Shown: positions 41,790 through 50,350 of the stretch, in pieces
Layout of the letters: every line of letters begins with the position of its first letter
Position numbering within the stretch: the stretch's first letter is position 1
DNA from: Mariniphaga sp.
GTDB taxonomy: Bacteria > Bacteroidota > Bacteroidia > Bacteroidales > Prolixibacteraceae
Reading direction: 5' to 3'
Length of the DNA stretch: 64,000 bases
Assembly (NCBI GenBank): GCA_019429205.1
Contig: JAHYIT010000001.1
Span: forward strand, 1-64,000
Made by a program: the position numbers and the translations under genes
Notes under the pieces: model-generated
What the model was told of the DNA's origin: nothing
The model's input: the letters and a program-made list of their open reading frames with translations, nothing else
Database searches by the model: none

Positions 41790-44186
41790 TTAGTTTTGGT
41801 TTTTTTCCCAACTGGATAAAAATGCGTTTAAGAATTCGATTACTTCGGCAGTTTCTGATTTTATTGAAGAGTATAATTCCGAAATTTTGTTTTCATCCAA
41901 ATTGTTCTCTGGTGCATTTTCAAGCATTTTCAGCTTTTTGTAAAGATTTTCAGCCTTTAAATGTTTTCCGGGTGCCGCCATTTTGTGTGCAGTTTCAGAA
42001 ACTGTTTCCCAGTTTTTTTCGGCCACTGCTTTTTCCATGATTTTCAACCCATCTTGCGAAGTTTTAAAATAAAGTAAAATCATTTCTTTGAAAAAATCTG
42101 GATCGCCCGCCGCAATTTTTTCCAGGTGAAGAGGATTAATTTTAGGCGCAGTTTCAGTGCTTTTGGCCAATAATTCTGAGCTCCAAAATTGAGCAACAAC
42201 ATTAAACAGTTCTTTTTCAGAAAATGGTTTAACTATAAAACCGGCCATTCCTGCTTTTTTACTGGCTTCCTGGTCTGCTACCCGATCCGATGCTGTTACG
42301 GCAATAATGCAGGCAGCCGGTTTAGCTTTCAGAATTTCCTGCGCAGCTTCCAGTCCGTTTTTTTTCGGCATGCGCATATCCATAAAAATCAGGTCGAAAT
42401 GGTTTGATAAAGCCAGCGATACGGCCTCCTGACCATTTTTTGCTTCCTGGTATTTTACTTTCCATTTATCTAAAATTTTTTTCAGAACAAACCGGTTAAA
42501 GTCTTCATCGTCAGCAATTAAAACTTTCCGGTTTTTAAAATGTTTTGGGATTTCAGGAGCGAAAAAAGCTTCGTGAACAATTTGAGATTTGTCGCCTGCC
42601 AAATATGGAATAGAAACCGACATGGTGGTGCCAACGCCGGGTTCACTTTCAACCGATATGGAACCATTGTGCAGTTTAACAAGTTTTTTTACAATGGCAA
42701 GTCCGAGACCGGTTCCGCTGTATTTTTTGCCGGAAAGATTTTCTGTTTGAACAAACTCATCAAAAATAATCTGGTGGTTTTTGTGAGGAATTCCAATTCC
42801 GGTATCGGCAACCTTAAAATGGAGCCATATTTTTTGTGCATTTTCTGCTTCTGTTTTTACCTTCAGTTCAACCTTTCCTGTTTCGGTAAATTTTACAGCA
42901 TTTCCAACCAGGTTTATTAAAATCTGCTTTAATCGCAACGGGTCTCCCATCAAGGCATCGGGGAGTGAACTTTCTTTTTTGTAAATTAATTCAATTCCCT
43001 TGTTTTTTGCTTCTGTTTCCTGCACGCCGGCAACTTCTTCAAAAACCGAAGCCGGCGAAAAATGGACTGCATCGAGCGATAACTTTTTGGCCTGAATTTT
43101 TGAAAAATCAAGCGTATCATTTATGATGGATTTCAGGTGGCTGGCCGAATGTGCTAAAACAGACAATTGCTTCTGAAGCGATTTCTCCGCGGTCTGCATT
43201 TGCATTTGTTCGGCCATGCTGTAAATGGCGTTTACCGGAGTTCGCATTTCGTGGCTGACATTGGCAGCAAACTGCTCTTTTGCCAGGGCCAGGCTTTCAG
43301 CTTCATCCCTGGCTTTTTTTAATGCCCGCTGATATGCCCGCGCTTTTCGCTGGTAATTAAAAAGCAGAAAAATGACAGCCAAAAGAAGGAACATTACAGC
43401 TACTGAAAACATGGCCAACCGTTTATAAGTGATTTGAGCCAACCATTGTGCTTTTTCAATTTTTGAAATACGTTTGTCTGATTCGTACCGCTCGCCCCAT
43501 TGAATAATTTGATTCAATCTTTTGCCAATTTCTCCGTTCCGCTCAATTAACTTCGATTCGAGAATGTTGATCTGGGAATCTTTTTCTTTTATCGATGATT
43601 CAATATTCTGGATTTCATCTTTTAGCTGGGTTCTTTCCAGGGATTTTTTAACCAGCAAGGTGTCAACAATTACTTTTCGTTTCCCTAAAATTCCTTTTAA
43701 AAAACCTTTTTCCCTGGTTTCGGTAATAATGGTATCAACCTCTATTGCGTCCAGTTTTGAATAAATTTCATTGAATGCGGGTTTTTCACTTAGCGATGAA
43801 TGGTGCAAATTAAGAATTCCCTGCCAGATATCGAGTTTTTCAAGGGCCAGGTTGTGAAAAGAGTCAACTACACTGGCATACTCAGGTGAATAATTGGTTT
43901 GCAGATTTTTCAGCTTATTGCGCACTGTTTCATCAGTTTGGAGATATGGTTCAAGGTTTTGTTCTTCGTTGGTAAGCACATACAATCGCACTGAGTTTTC
44001 TATAGAAGCCAAATCAGAAGCAATGTCTTTAATTACAAAAAGCTGGTAATCGGGAGTAACCTCTTGTTGGATGGAATATACAATGTTGGAAAGACTTTTA
44101 TAGGCCAGGTATCCGGCAGCAATTACCGAACCTGCAATGATAACAGCCAAAACTGTAATCTGAATTTCAATCCTTAATTTTGCCAT
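41790..44186 (-). CDS. Hybrid sensor histidine kinase with receiver and Hpt domains
   Basis: 798 aa from the ATG at 44186 (the track begins at a TTG one codon earlier). Order: TM1 (VLAVIIAGSVIAAGYLAY), a periplasmic helical sensor like CHASE3/4HB (about residues 35-245), TM2 (FSVAVMFLLLAVIFLLF), HisKA (FAANVSHEMRTPVNAIYSM), HATPase (LVGNAVKFTETG, ADTGIGIP, GTGLGLAIVKKL), receiver (LIFMDMRMPKKNG) and Hpt (SETAHKMAAPGKHLKAENL). The Hpt at the end makes it a full phosphorelay. It is 84 bp upstream of the NtrC-type regulator, its likely output. Confidence 0.92.
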   Translation of the reverse strand: MAKLRIEIQITVLAVIIAGSVIAAGYLAYKSLSNIVYSIQQEVTPDYQLFVIKDIASDLASIENSVRLYVLTNEEQNLEPYLQTDETVRNKLKNLQTNYSPEYASVVDSFHNLALEKLDIWQGILNLHHSSLSEKPAFNEIYSKLDAIEVDTIITETREKGFLKGILGKRKVIVDTLLVKKSLERTQLKDEIQNIESSIKEKDSQINILESKLIERNGEIGKRLNQIIQWGERYESDKRISKIEKAQWLAQITYKRLAMFSVAVMFLLLAVIFLLFNYQRKARAYQRALKKARDEAESLALAKEQFAANVSHEMRTPVNAIYSMAEQMQMQTAEKSLQKQLSVLAHSASHLKSIINDTLDFSKIQAKKLSLDAVHFSPASVFEEVAGVQETEAKNKGIELIYKKESSLPDALMGDPLRLKQILINLVGNAVKFTETGKVELKVKTEAENAQKIWLHFKVADTGIGIPHKNHQIIFDEFVQTENLSGKKYSGTGLGLAIVKKLVKLHNGSISVESEPGVGTTMSVSIPYLAGDKSQIVHEAFFAPEIPKHFKNRKVLIADDEDFNRFVLKKILDKWKVKYQEAKNGQEAVSLALSNHFDLIFMDMRMPKKNGLEAAQEILKAKPAACIIAVTASDRVADQEASKKAGMAGFIVKPFSEKELFNVVAQFWSSELLAKSTETAPKINPLHLEKIAAGDPDFFKEMILLYFKTSQDGLKIMEKAVAEKNWETVSETAHKMAAPGKHLKAENLYKKLKMLENAPENNLDENKISELYSSIKSETAEVIEFLNAFLSSWEKNQN

Positions 44187-44304
44187 CAAATAAGTAATTT
44201 ACAATTGTCTGAATCCCAAACCCGTTGATTTGATTATCTAAACGTAAACTATCTTTTTTTGTTGAGTTTCAACTCAGCTATCTGAAAGCAAAAAAAATTG
44301 CAGT

Positions 44305-46023
44305 TTATTTCCCCTTGGCAATATCAATACCCATTTTTAGTCCTTTGTATGTGGCGTTGGAGAATGCTTTCAGAATTTGTTTTTCGTAGCGTTTATCTAC
44401 CTCGAAAAAAGAGAAATTTTTCATTACTTCAATGGATCCAATTTCGGCGCTTTTGTTGGGCAGGTGTTCGTTAACCAGGTCAATAATTTTACGTTTGTTG
44501 ATTCCGTTTTTCTTTCCAAGTGTAAAAAAGAAACGTGAAAATTCATATCCTCCTCTTTTCCTGCCACCTCGATCGCTTCTGTCAAAACGGTCGCTCCTGT
44601 CACTTGGGGCACTTCTGTCAAAACGGTTGTTACGTTCTTTTTTTACACGTTTTCCTCTTTCCTGTGGTTCATAGTCACGTCCGCTTTGCCGCGATTCATC
44701 AACATTGATATCGGGCGCATTTTCGTAATATTTAAAAAACCGGTTAAATTCCAAAGAAACAAACCTTTTAATCAGGTCTTCGCGTTCGAGCCAGGAAAGT
44801 TTTTTATAAATAACCGGCATAAACTGGCCAATTTCAGCTTCGTTCACCTCGGTTTTTTCCATTTTATCGATGAGGCTGAAAAGCTGTTTTTCGCAAATCT
44901 CATTGCCCGATGGAACTGCTTTTTGAAGGAATGTTTTATTCACTTTTTTTTCTACCTGGCGCAGTTTTCCTTTTTCGCGCAGGTGAATTAAAGTTACTGA
45001 AATGCCTTTTTTCCCGGCTCGTCCGGTACGTCCGCTACGGTGAATATAAATCTCCGGGTCGTCGGGTAAATTGTAGTTGATTACGTGTGTCAGGTCATTA
45101 ACATCAAGGCCGCGGGCGGCTACATCAGTTGCAACCAGCATTTGCAAATGTTTTCCGCGAAAACGCGCCATCACATGGTCGCGCTGTGCCTGCGACAGAT
45201 CTCCGTGGAGCGCATCTGCGTTATAACCATCTTGCATCAGTTTGTCGGCTACGTCCTTGGTTTCGGCCCGGGTACGGCAAAAAATAATACCGTAAATATT
45301 TGGATTGATATCGGCCACCCGTTTCAGCGCAATGTAGCGGTCTTTTGCATGAATCAGATAATAATGGTGTTCTACATTTTCGGCGCCGGTATTCTTTTTC
45401 CCCACCGAAATTTCGTGTGGATTGGTCATATACTTGTTGGCGATGGAAACAATCTCTTTGGGCATGGTAGCCGAAAAAAGCATGGTTTGCTTTTCTTTGG
45501 GAGAAGTTTCCAGAATGGCGTCCAAATCGTCTTTGAAACCCATGGAAAGCATTTCATCGGCCTCATCCAGCACCAACCATTTGATTTCGTTTACTTTCAG
45601 TTTTTTGCGTTTGATTAAATCGAGGGTTCTTCCGGGTGTTCCAACTACTATGGAAACGCCGCGATCCAACTGATCGATTTGCTTCCTTATATCGGCGCCA
45701 CCGTAAACCACAGCAATATTAATTTTATGAGAAAACTTCGAAAAGTTGGTCAAATCACTGGCAATTTGCATCGCCAGCTCGCGCGTTGGACTAAGAATTA
45801 AAGCCTGCGTATGATTTTTTGATGTGTCGATTTGCTGAATGATGGGCAAGCCAAAGGCAGCGGTTTTTCCCGTTCCTGTTTGTGCCAGCGCCACCATGTC
45901 GGTGTTGGTTTCCAATAAAAAAGGAATGGTTTTTTCCTGAATGGGGGTGGGGGATTCAAAACCCAGCAATTCAACAGCTTGCTGAAGTTCAGAGCTGAGG
46001 CCCATCTCGTTAAATAATGTCAT
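44305..46023 (-). CDS. DEAD-box RNA helicase with DbpA-like RNA-binding domain
   Basis: A 572-aa ATP-dependent RNA helicase. Motifs: Q motif (GFESPTPIQEKTIP), I (AQTGTGKTAAF), Ia (PTRELA), Ib (TPGR), II (VLDEADEMLSMGF), III (SAT), IV-VI (IIFCRTRAETK, ATDVAARGLDV, HRSGRTGRAGKKG). A basic, RG/D-rich linker (DRSDRFDRSDRGGRKRGG) precedes a C-terminal DbpA RNA-binding domain (FFFTLGKKNGINKRKIIDLVNEHL). It probably acts in ribosome assembly or mRNA turnover. A TACCTTTG -7 element is upstream. Confidence 0.93.
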   Translation of the reverse strand: MTLFNEMGLSSELQQAVELLGFESPTPIQEKTIPFLLETNTDMVALAQTGTGKTAAFGLPIIQQIDTSKNHTQALILSPTRELAMQIASDLTNFSKFSHKINIAVVYGGADIRKQIDQLDRGVSIVVGTPGRTLDLIKRKKLKVNEIKWLVLDEADEMLSMGFKDDLDAILETSPKEKQTMLFSATMPKEIVSIANKYMTNPHEISVGKKNTGAENVEHHYYLIHAKDRYIALKRVADINPNIYGIIFCRTRAETKDVADKLMQDGYNADALHGDLSQAQRDHVMARFRGKHLQMLVATDVAARGLDVNDLTHVINYNLPDDPEIYIHRSGRTGRAGKKGISVTLIHLREKGKLRQVEKKVNKTFLQKAVPSGNEICEKQLFSLIDKMEKTEVNEAEIGQFMPVIYKKLSWLEREDLIKRFVSLEFNRFFKYYENAPDINVDESRQSGRDYEPQERGKRVKKERNNRFDRSAPSDRSDRFDRSDRGGRKRGGYEFSRFFFTLGKKNGINKRKIIDLVNEHLPNKSAEIGSIEVMKNFSFFEVDKRYEKQILKAFSNATYKGLKMGIDIAKGK

Positions 46024-46049
46024 TTAAATACGTCTAAAATTTGTGGGCA

Positions 46050-46057
46050 CAAAGGTA
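46050..46057 (-). promoter_or_regulatory. Putative -7 element (TACCTTTG) of the helicase gene
   Basis: Minus-strand TACCTTTG matches TAnnTTTG exactly, 27 bases before the ATG at 46023. Confidence 0.6.
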
Positions 46058-46181
46058 ACCTTTTTTAATGTATTTCAGGTATTTATGCCATTTTCTTTAA
46101 TGTTTTAACAAATACATAATTCTGTTGGGTGGTTTTACATTTTTTAAAACGTGTATAAAAGAAATTTCAACCGAAATCCGT

Positions 46182-46189
46182 TACATTTG
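46182..46189 (+). promoter_or_regulatory. Putative -7 element (TACATTTG) of the barrel gene at 46221
   Basis: TACATTTG lies 31 bases before the ATG at 46221 and excludes the earlier TTG start used by the ORF track. Confidence 0.55.
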
Positions 46190-46220
46190 TTTAATTTTTG
46201 TACCAATTCAGTTGAATTGT

Positions 46221-47051
46221 ATGGAAAAAATAAAACACAAAAAAAAGACTGTTTTTTTTGTTCGGTTAAAATTGACTGGATTAGCAATCGTTTTTTGGTC
46301 TGTTGGTTTAACGGCGCAAAACGATACCATTGTACCGGTTGATAAAGATCCGGAAAAATTGCTGAGGAAAATTAATCTCAGGGAACTTGCAGATGGCGGA
46401 TTTAATTTTTGGCAAGACGATTTTTCAGGCAACTGGGCCGGAGTCGATTTTGGATTCAATCTGTTTCTGAACCCCAATTACACCGGATACGATTTCGATT
46501 TTATGGAAAACGACGTGTTCCGGTCCAATTCCACCTACATCAACCTCATTCAGCAAAGTATAGCATTGCAACGAAACCGCAACACCATTGGACTGGTTAC
46601 CGGTATTGGGCTGCATCTTGAAAGTTACCGGCTGGGAAGGAATGTAACCCTGCAGCGCCTCGAAAACGATAAAATTGAACCCCGCATTCTCGATTTCGAT
46701 CAAAACCAAAAATCAAAATTATCCCTTATTTCACTTTATGTGCCACTGCTGGCCGAATTTCAGGTTCCACTGAACCATTACCAAAACCGGATACATTTTT
46801 CGGGCGGAGTGTACGGAAGCCTGCGGCTCAGCAGCCACACAAAAATCAAATACCGGGCCGATCGGAAAAAAGAAAAGCTGAAAACACCCGACCACTTTTC
46901 CCTTCCCGATTTCAAATACGGATTGATGGTTCGGGCCGGATACCGCTGGTTTAACGTTTTTGCTACGTATGAACCGGGGTCAATTTTCGAGGAAGATAAA
47001 GGACCTGATCTTACTCCGGTAACGTTTGGAGTAACGCTTGTCCGTTTTTAA
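46221..47051 (+). CDS. Outer-membrane beta-barrel protein (PorT-like), copy 1
   Basis: About 276 aa from the ATG at 46221 with a signal peptide (TGLAIVFWSVGLTAQND). The mature part alternates beta strands typical of outer-membrane barrels (WAGVDFGFNLFLNP, NTIGLVTGIGLHLESY, RIHFSGGVYGSLRLSSHTKIKY, YGLMVRAGYRWFNVFATYEPG) and ends in a Phe (VTLVRF), the usual barrel-assembly signal. It shares WAG-FG, SHTKxKYR and GPxLxPVTFG with the protein at 62930-63853. The downstream creatininase-like gene is 10 bp away and probably in the same transcript. Its precise function is unknown. Confidence 0.75.
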   Translation: MEKIKHKKKTVFFVRLKLTGLAIVFWSVGLTAQNDTIVPVDKDPEKLLRKINLRELADGGFNFWQDDFSGNWAGVDFGFNLFLNPNYTGYDFDFMENDVFRSNSTYINLIQQSIALQRNRNTIGLVTGIGLHLESYRLGRNVTLQRLENDKIEPRILDFDQNQKSKLSLISLYVPLLAEFQVPLNHYQNRIHFSGGVYGSLRLSSHTKIKYRADRKKEKLKTPDHFSLPDFKYGLMVRAGYRWFNVFATYEPGSIFEEDKGPDLTPVTFGVTLVRF

Positions 47052-47061
47052 AATTTATAAT

Positions 47062-47823
47062 ATGAGACCTTACATTTTAGAAGAAACCAACTGGAAACAG
47101 ATTAAAAATCAGAAATACGATGTGGCAGTGTTGCCCTGGGGGGCAACTGAGCCGCACAACTACCATTTACCTTACGGAACAGATTCGCTGGAAACTGCCC
47201 GCATTGCTGCCGATGCAGCTAAAAAAGCCTGGGACAATGGCGCCAAAGTCATGGTACTTCCTGCAATACCGCTGGGAGTTCAAAATCCAGGACAGATTGA
47301 AATGCCGTTTTGCCTGCATACGCGACCATCAACGCAAATTATTATTCTCGAAGATATTGTCAGGGCGCTTTTTAATCAGGGAATCCGAAAACTGGTGGTA
47401 ATGAACGGACATGGAGGCAATGATTTTAAACCGATTATTCGCGAAGTTTTGCCACAGTTTCCCGGCATGTTTATCGCTTTGAATGAATGGTTTAAACTGG
47501 TTCCCAACTCCGATTATTTTGAAGAAGAAGGCGATCATGCAAATGAAATGGAAACCAGCATTATTATGCACTATTTTCCTGAATTGGTATTGCCATTGGA
47601 AGAAGCCGGCGAGGGGAAAGGCAAAACATTCAAATTAAAAGGTTTGGCCGACAAAACCGCCTGGACACCCCGTCAATGGGATAAAGTTTCGGAAGATACC
47701 GGCATAGGAAACCCGAAAAAAGCAACTGCTGAAAAAGGGAAAAATTTTTTGGAAACAATAACCTCAATCATAGGGGAGTTTTTTGTTGAGTTGGCAGAAA
47801 GCGATTTGGGTGAATTGTATTGA
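47062..47823 (+). CDS. Creatininase-family amidohydrolase
   Basis: 253 aa from the ATG at 47062; the track start at 47038 overlaps the previous gene. Metal ligands of the creatininase fold are present: E and H in LPWGATEPHNYHLPYGTD, H in VMNGHGGNDF and E in EGDHANEMETS. The family includes creatinine amidohydrolase and mycofactocin/FAPy-type deformylases; the substrate here is unknown. The gene follows the barrel protein closely and is followed by peptidase E 82 bp later. Confidence 0.85.
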   Translation: MRPYILEETNWKQIKNQKYDVAVLPWGATEPHNYHLPYGTDSLETARIAADAAKKAWDNGAKVMVLPAIPLGVQNPGQIEMPFCLHTRPSTQIIILEDIVRALFNQGIRKLVVMNGHGGNDFKPIIREVLPQFPGMFIALNEWFKLVPNSDYFEEEGDHANEMETSIIMHYFPELVLPLEEAGEGKGKTFKLKGLADKTAWTPRQWDKVSEDTGIGNPKKATAEKGKNFLETITSIIGEFFVELAESDLGELY

Positions 47824-47905
47824 AAATTGTTATCAAACCCAATAATTGTCATTTCTTAAATCCCTAAAATTTCTGTTATTGCATTAAAATAAAAAAAGCA
47901 GAAAC

Positions 47906-48628
47906 ATGAAACTCTTACTGATTAGCAACTCAACCATGGCAGGGGAAGCCTACCTGGATTACCCGAAATATGAAATTCAAAAATTCCTTGGCGAAAAGCC
48001 GGTAACAGCATTGTTTATTCCTTACGCGGCTGTTGTATTTTCGTTTGATGAATATTGTGAAAAAGTGGAAGAACGGTTTGCGGAAGTGGGTCACCACATT
48101 GTAGGCATTCACACTTTTGCCGACCCGGTGAAAGCTGTTGAAGATGCAGAAGCCATTGTGGTGGGCGGCGGCAACACCTGGCAGCTTGTTAGGATGTTGC
48201 ACGACCGGAAACTGATGAATCCCATTCGCGAAAAAGCATTTAACGGAACGCCTTATATTGGCTGGAGCGCCGGAGCTAATGTGGCCTGCCCCAATTTACG
48301 TACAACCAACGACATGCCCATTATCGATCCGCACGGGTTTGAGTGTATTAGCCTGGTTCCTTTTCAGATTAATCCGCACTACCTCGACGCCCATACCCAG
48401 GGACATGCCGGAGAAACACGCGAGCAACGAATTGAAGAATTTATTGAATTGAATCCGGAAATTTACGTGGTCGGATTACGCGAAGGATCCATGCTGAAAC
48501 TGGAGAATGACAAATTGGAATTGATTGGAGAACGGATGTGCCGAATTTTCAAAAAAGGAAAAGAACCGGTGGAACTTTCCACTGCCGATGATTTCAGTTT
48601 TTTAATGAAAAACGGTTTTTATCTTTAA
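47906..48628 (+). CDS. pepE: Dipeptidase E (peptidase S51)
   Basis: A 240-aa cytoplasmic peptidase that removes N-terminal Asp from dipeptides. The catalytic Ser is S121 in GWSAGANVACP, with LFIPYAA, VVGGGNTWQL, NPHYLDAHTQGHAGETRE and VVGLREGSML matching the S51 family. Length is normal. It sits between a creatininase-like gene and an AspT-type transporter that may carry aspartate, so a shared aspartyl-peptide or aspartate role is possible but inferred. Confidence 0.93.
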   Translation: MKLLLISNSTMAGEAYLDYPKYEIQKFLGEKPVTALFIPYAAVVFSFDEYCEKVEERFAEVGHHIVGIHTFADPVKAVEDAEAIVVGGGNTWQLVRMLHDRKLMNPIREKAFNGTPYIGWSAGANVACPNLRTTNDMPIIDPHGFECISLVPFQINPHYLDAHTQGHAGETREQRIEEFIELNPEIYVVGLREGSMLKLENDKLELIGERMCRIFKKGKEPVELSTADDFSFLMKNGFYL

Positions 48629-48683
48629 GATTTTAACACACATTTAGGATTCGCATAACCCTCTGTTTAAATTTGGAAGAATT

Positions 48684-48735
48684 TAACCGGTTATCTGTCA
48701 CGTTAATACATAAAGTGAACAATTCACTACCTTTG
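48684..48735 (+). promoter_or_regulatory. Promoter with two palindromic operators before the AspT-type transporter
   Basis: TACCTTTG at 48728-48735 is a good -7 element. A perfect palindrome AGTGAA-CAA-TTCACT (48714-48728) abuts it and overlaps its first base, and TAACCGGTTA (48684-48693) lies just upstream. Both could be repressor sites, since the first would block polymerase at the -7 box. Confidence 0.55.
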
Positions 48736-48757
48736 CACCGTAAAACCGAAACAGAAA

Positions 48758-50344
48758 ATGGAACTTCTTTCAAATAATTATTTCGCCCTTTTTTTAATTG
48801 TTGCGCTTGGCTTTATTCTTGGCAGAATAAAAATATTCGGGCTGTCGCTCGACGTATCGGCGGTTATTTTTGTGGCGCTGGTGTTTGGCCATTTCGGGGT
48901 GGTAATTTCCGAAGACTTTCAGTACCTCGGGCTGGTGCTGTTTATTTTTACCATTGGTATTCAGGCGGGGCCCGGATTTTTCGAGTCGTTTAAAAAGGAA
49001 GGCCGGCAACTGGCCTCGTTTGCAACTTTGCTTATTCTTACAGCAGCTTTTATTACTGTTGCTGTAGTTTACTTCTTCAAAATAGATAAAAATATTGCCG
49101 TAGGACTCTTTACCGGCGCGCTAACCAGTACACCCGGTTTGGCTGCGGCCATAGATATAACCGGTTCTCCGCTGGCTTCCATAGGATACGGGGTTGGCTA
49201 TCCGTTTGGCGTAATCGGAGTTATTCTATTTATCCGATTTCTTCCCAAAATACTGGGTGTTTCGCTGAAAAAAGAAGAAGAAGAATACCATTCAAAAACA
49301 AAAGAAGAATTTCCGGAAATTTTACGACGGAATTTTTTGGTTGAAAACGAAAAAGTGGCGGGAAAGTCTATTGGCGATCTGCGTATCAGGTACATGACAA
49401 AAGCTGTTGTTTCGAGGGTTGTGCACGAAGGATTAGCGGTAACCCCAAAACCCGAAACCATTTTATACAAAGGCGATTTGATAAAAGCTGTGGGAACAGA
49501 TGAATCCCTGAAACGTGTGGAATTGCTCATTGGGCCTCCAACCGAGGAGGAAATTCCGCTCGACCCAAATTATGATGTGCGTACGGTTTTGGTTACCAAT
49601 AAAGAAGTGGTAAATAAAACCATCGGGCAAATTAACCTTCTGCACACTTACAGTGCAACAATTACACGTATTCGCCGCTCGGGGATTAACATTTCGCCCA
49701 CCCCCAACTCGAAACTGCAGTTTGGCGACAAGCTGATAATTGCCAGCAGCAAAGCCAACATGGAAATGGTGGCCCGGGTTTTTGGCGACGACCAGAAACG
49801 GCTTTCCGACACCGATATTTTACCGGTGGCGCTGGGAATTCTCCTGGGGGTTGTGGTCGGGAAAATCAATATTACGCTCGGAAACTTCGCATTCAGTTTG
49901 GGATTGACAGGCGGTGTGCTTGTTGTTGCGCTGGTTTTAAGCCGCATGGGGAAAACCGGTCCCATTATCTGGACCATGAGTGGCGCCGCCAACCAGTTGC
50001 TGCGGCAGTTGGGGCTTATCTTTTTCCTGGCCGCTGTGGGAACCGGTGCAGGAGCCGATATTCTGGATACATTTGAACAATACGGCTACCGGCTGTTTCT
50101 GTTTGGCGGGGTGATTACCCTGGTTCCAATGATTCTGGCCGCCATTGCCGGAAAGTGGTTTTTTAAAATGAACCTGCTGAGTATGCTTGGCGCCATCAGC
50201 GGTAGTATGACCAGCACACCCGGTTTGGCTGCCGCCGATTCCATGACCGAAACCAATGCGCACAGCATCGCTTACGCAACCGTTTATCCGGTAGCTATGG
50301 TGTTGCTCATTGTCATTGTGCAGTTAATTTCGCTTTTTCTGTAG
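48758..50344 (+). CDS. AspT/YidE-type putative transporter with two RCK_C domains
   Basis: A 528-aa polytopic transporter of the aspartate-alanine exchanger group. Two repeats of about five transmembrane helices each carry the paired TSTPGLAAA motif (residues about 128-136 and 485-492), the duplicated AspT half. Between them are two TrkA-C/RCK_C domains (ENEKVAGKSIGDLRIRY; NKTIGQINLLHTYSA), typical of YidE/YbjL proteins. Substrate is unknown; dicarboxylates or amino acids are likely. Convergent with the GH32 gene, 6 bp apart, with no terminator visible between. Confidence 0.88.
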   Translation: MELLSNNYFALFLIVALGFILGRIKIFGLSLDVSAVIFVALVFGHFGVVISEDFQYLGLVLFIFTIGIQAGPGFFESFKKEGRQLASFATLLILTAAFITVAVVYFFKIDKNIAVGLFTGALTSTPGLAAAIDITGSPLASIGYGVGYPFGVIGVILFIRFLPKILGVSLKKEEEEYHSKTKEEFPEILRRNFLVENEKVAGKSIGDLRIRYMTKAVVSRVVHEGLAVTPKPETILYKGDLIKAVGTDESLKRVELLIGPPTEEEIPLDPNYDVRTVLVTNKEVVNKTIGQINLLHTYSATITRIRRSGINISPTPNSKLQFGDKLIIASSKANMEMVARVFGDDQKRLSDTDILPVALGILLGVVVGKINITLGNFAFSLGLTGGVLVVALVLSRMGKTGPIIWTMSGAANQLLRQLGLIFFLAAVGTGAGADILDTFEQYGYRLFLFGGVITLVPMILAAIAGKWFFKMNLLSMLGAISGSMTSTPGLAAADSMTETNAHSIAYATVYPVAMVLLIVIVQLISLFL

Positions 50345-50350
50345 CAGCCG

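Noticed and set aside
36341-44304. Sigma-54 (-24/-12) promoter near the NtrC-type regulator
   Set aside because: No TGGCAC-N5-TTGC-like sequence was found in the gaps examined.
45085-45618. 177-aa plus ORF inside the DEAD helicase gene
   Set aside because: Antisense to conserved helicase motifs, with no independent start signal or domain.
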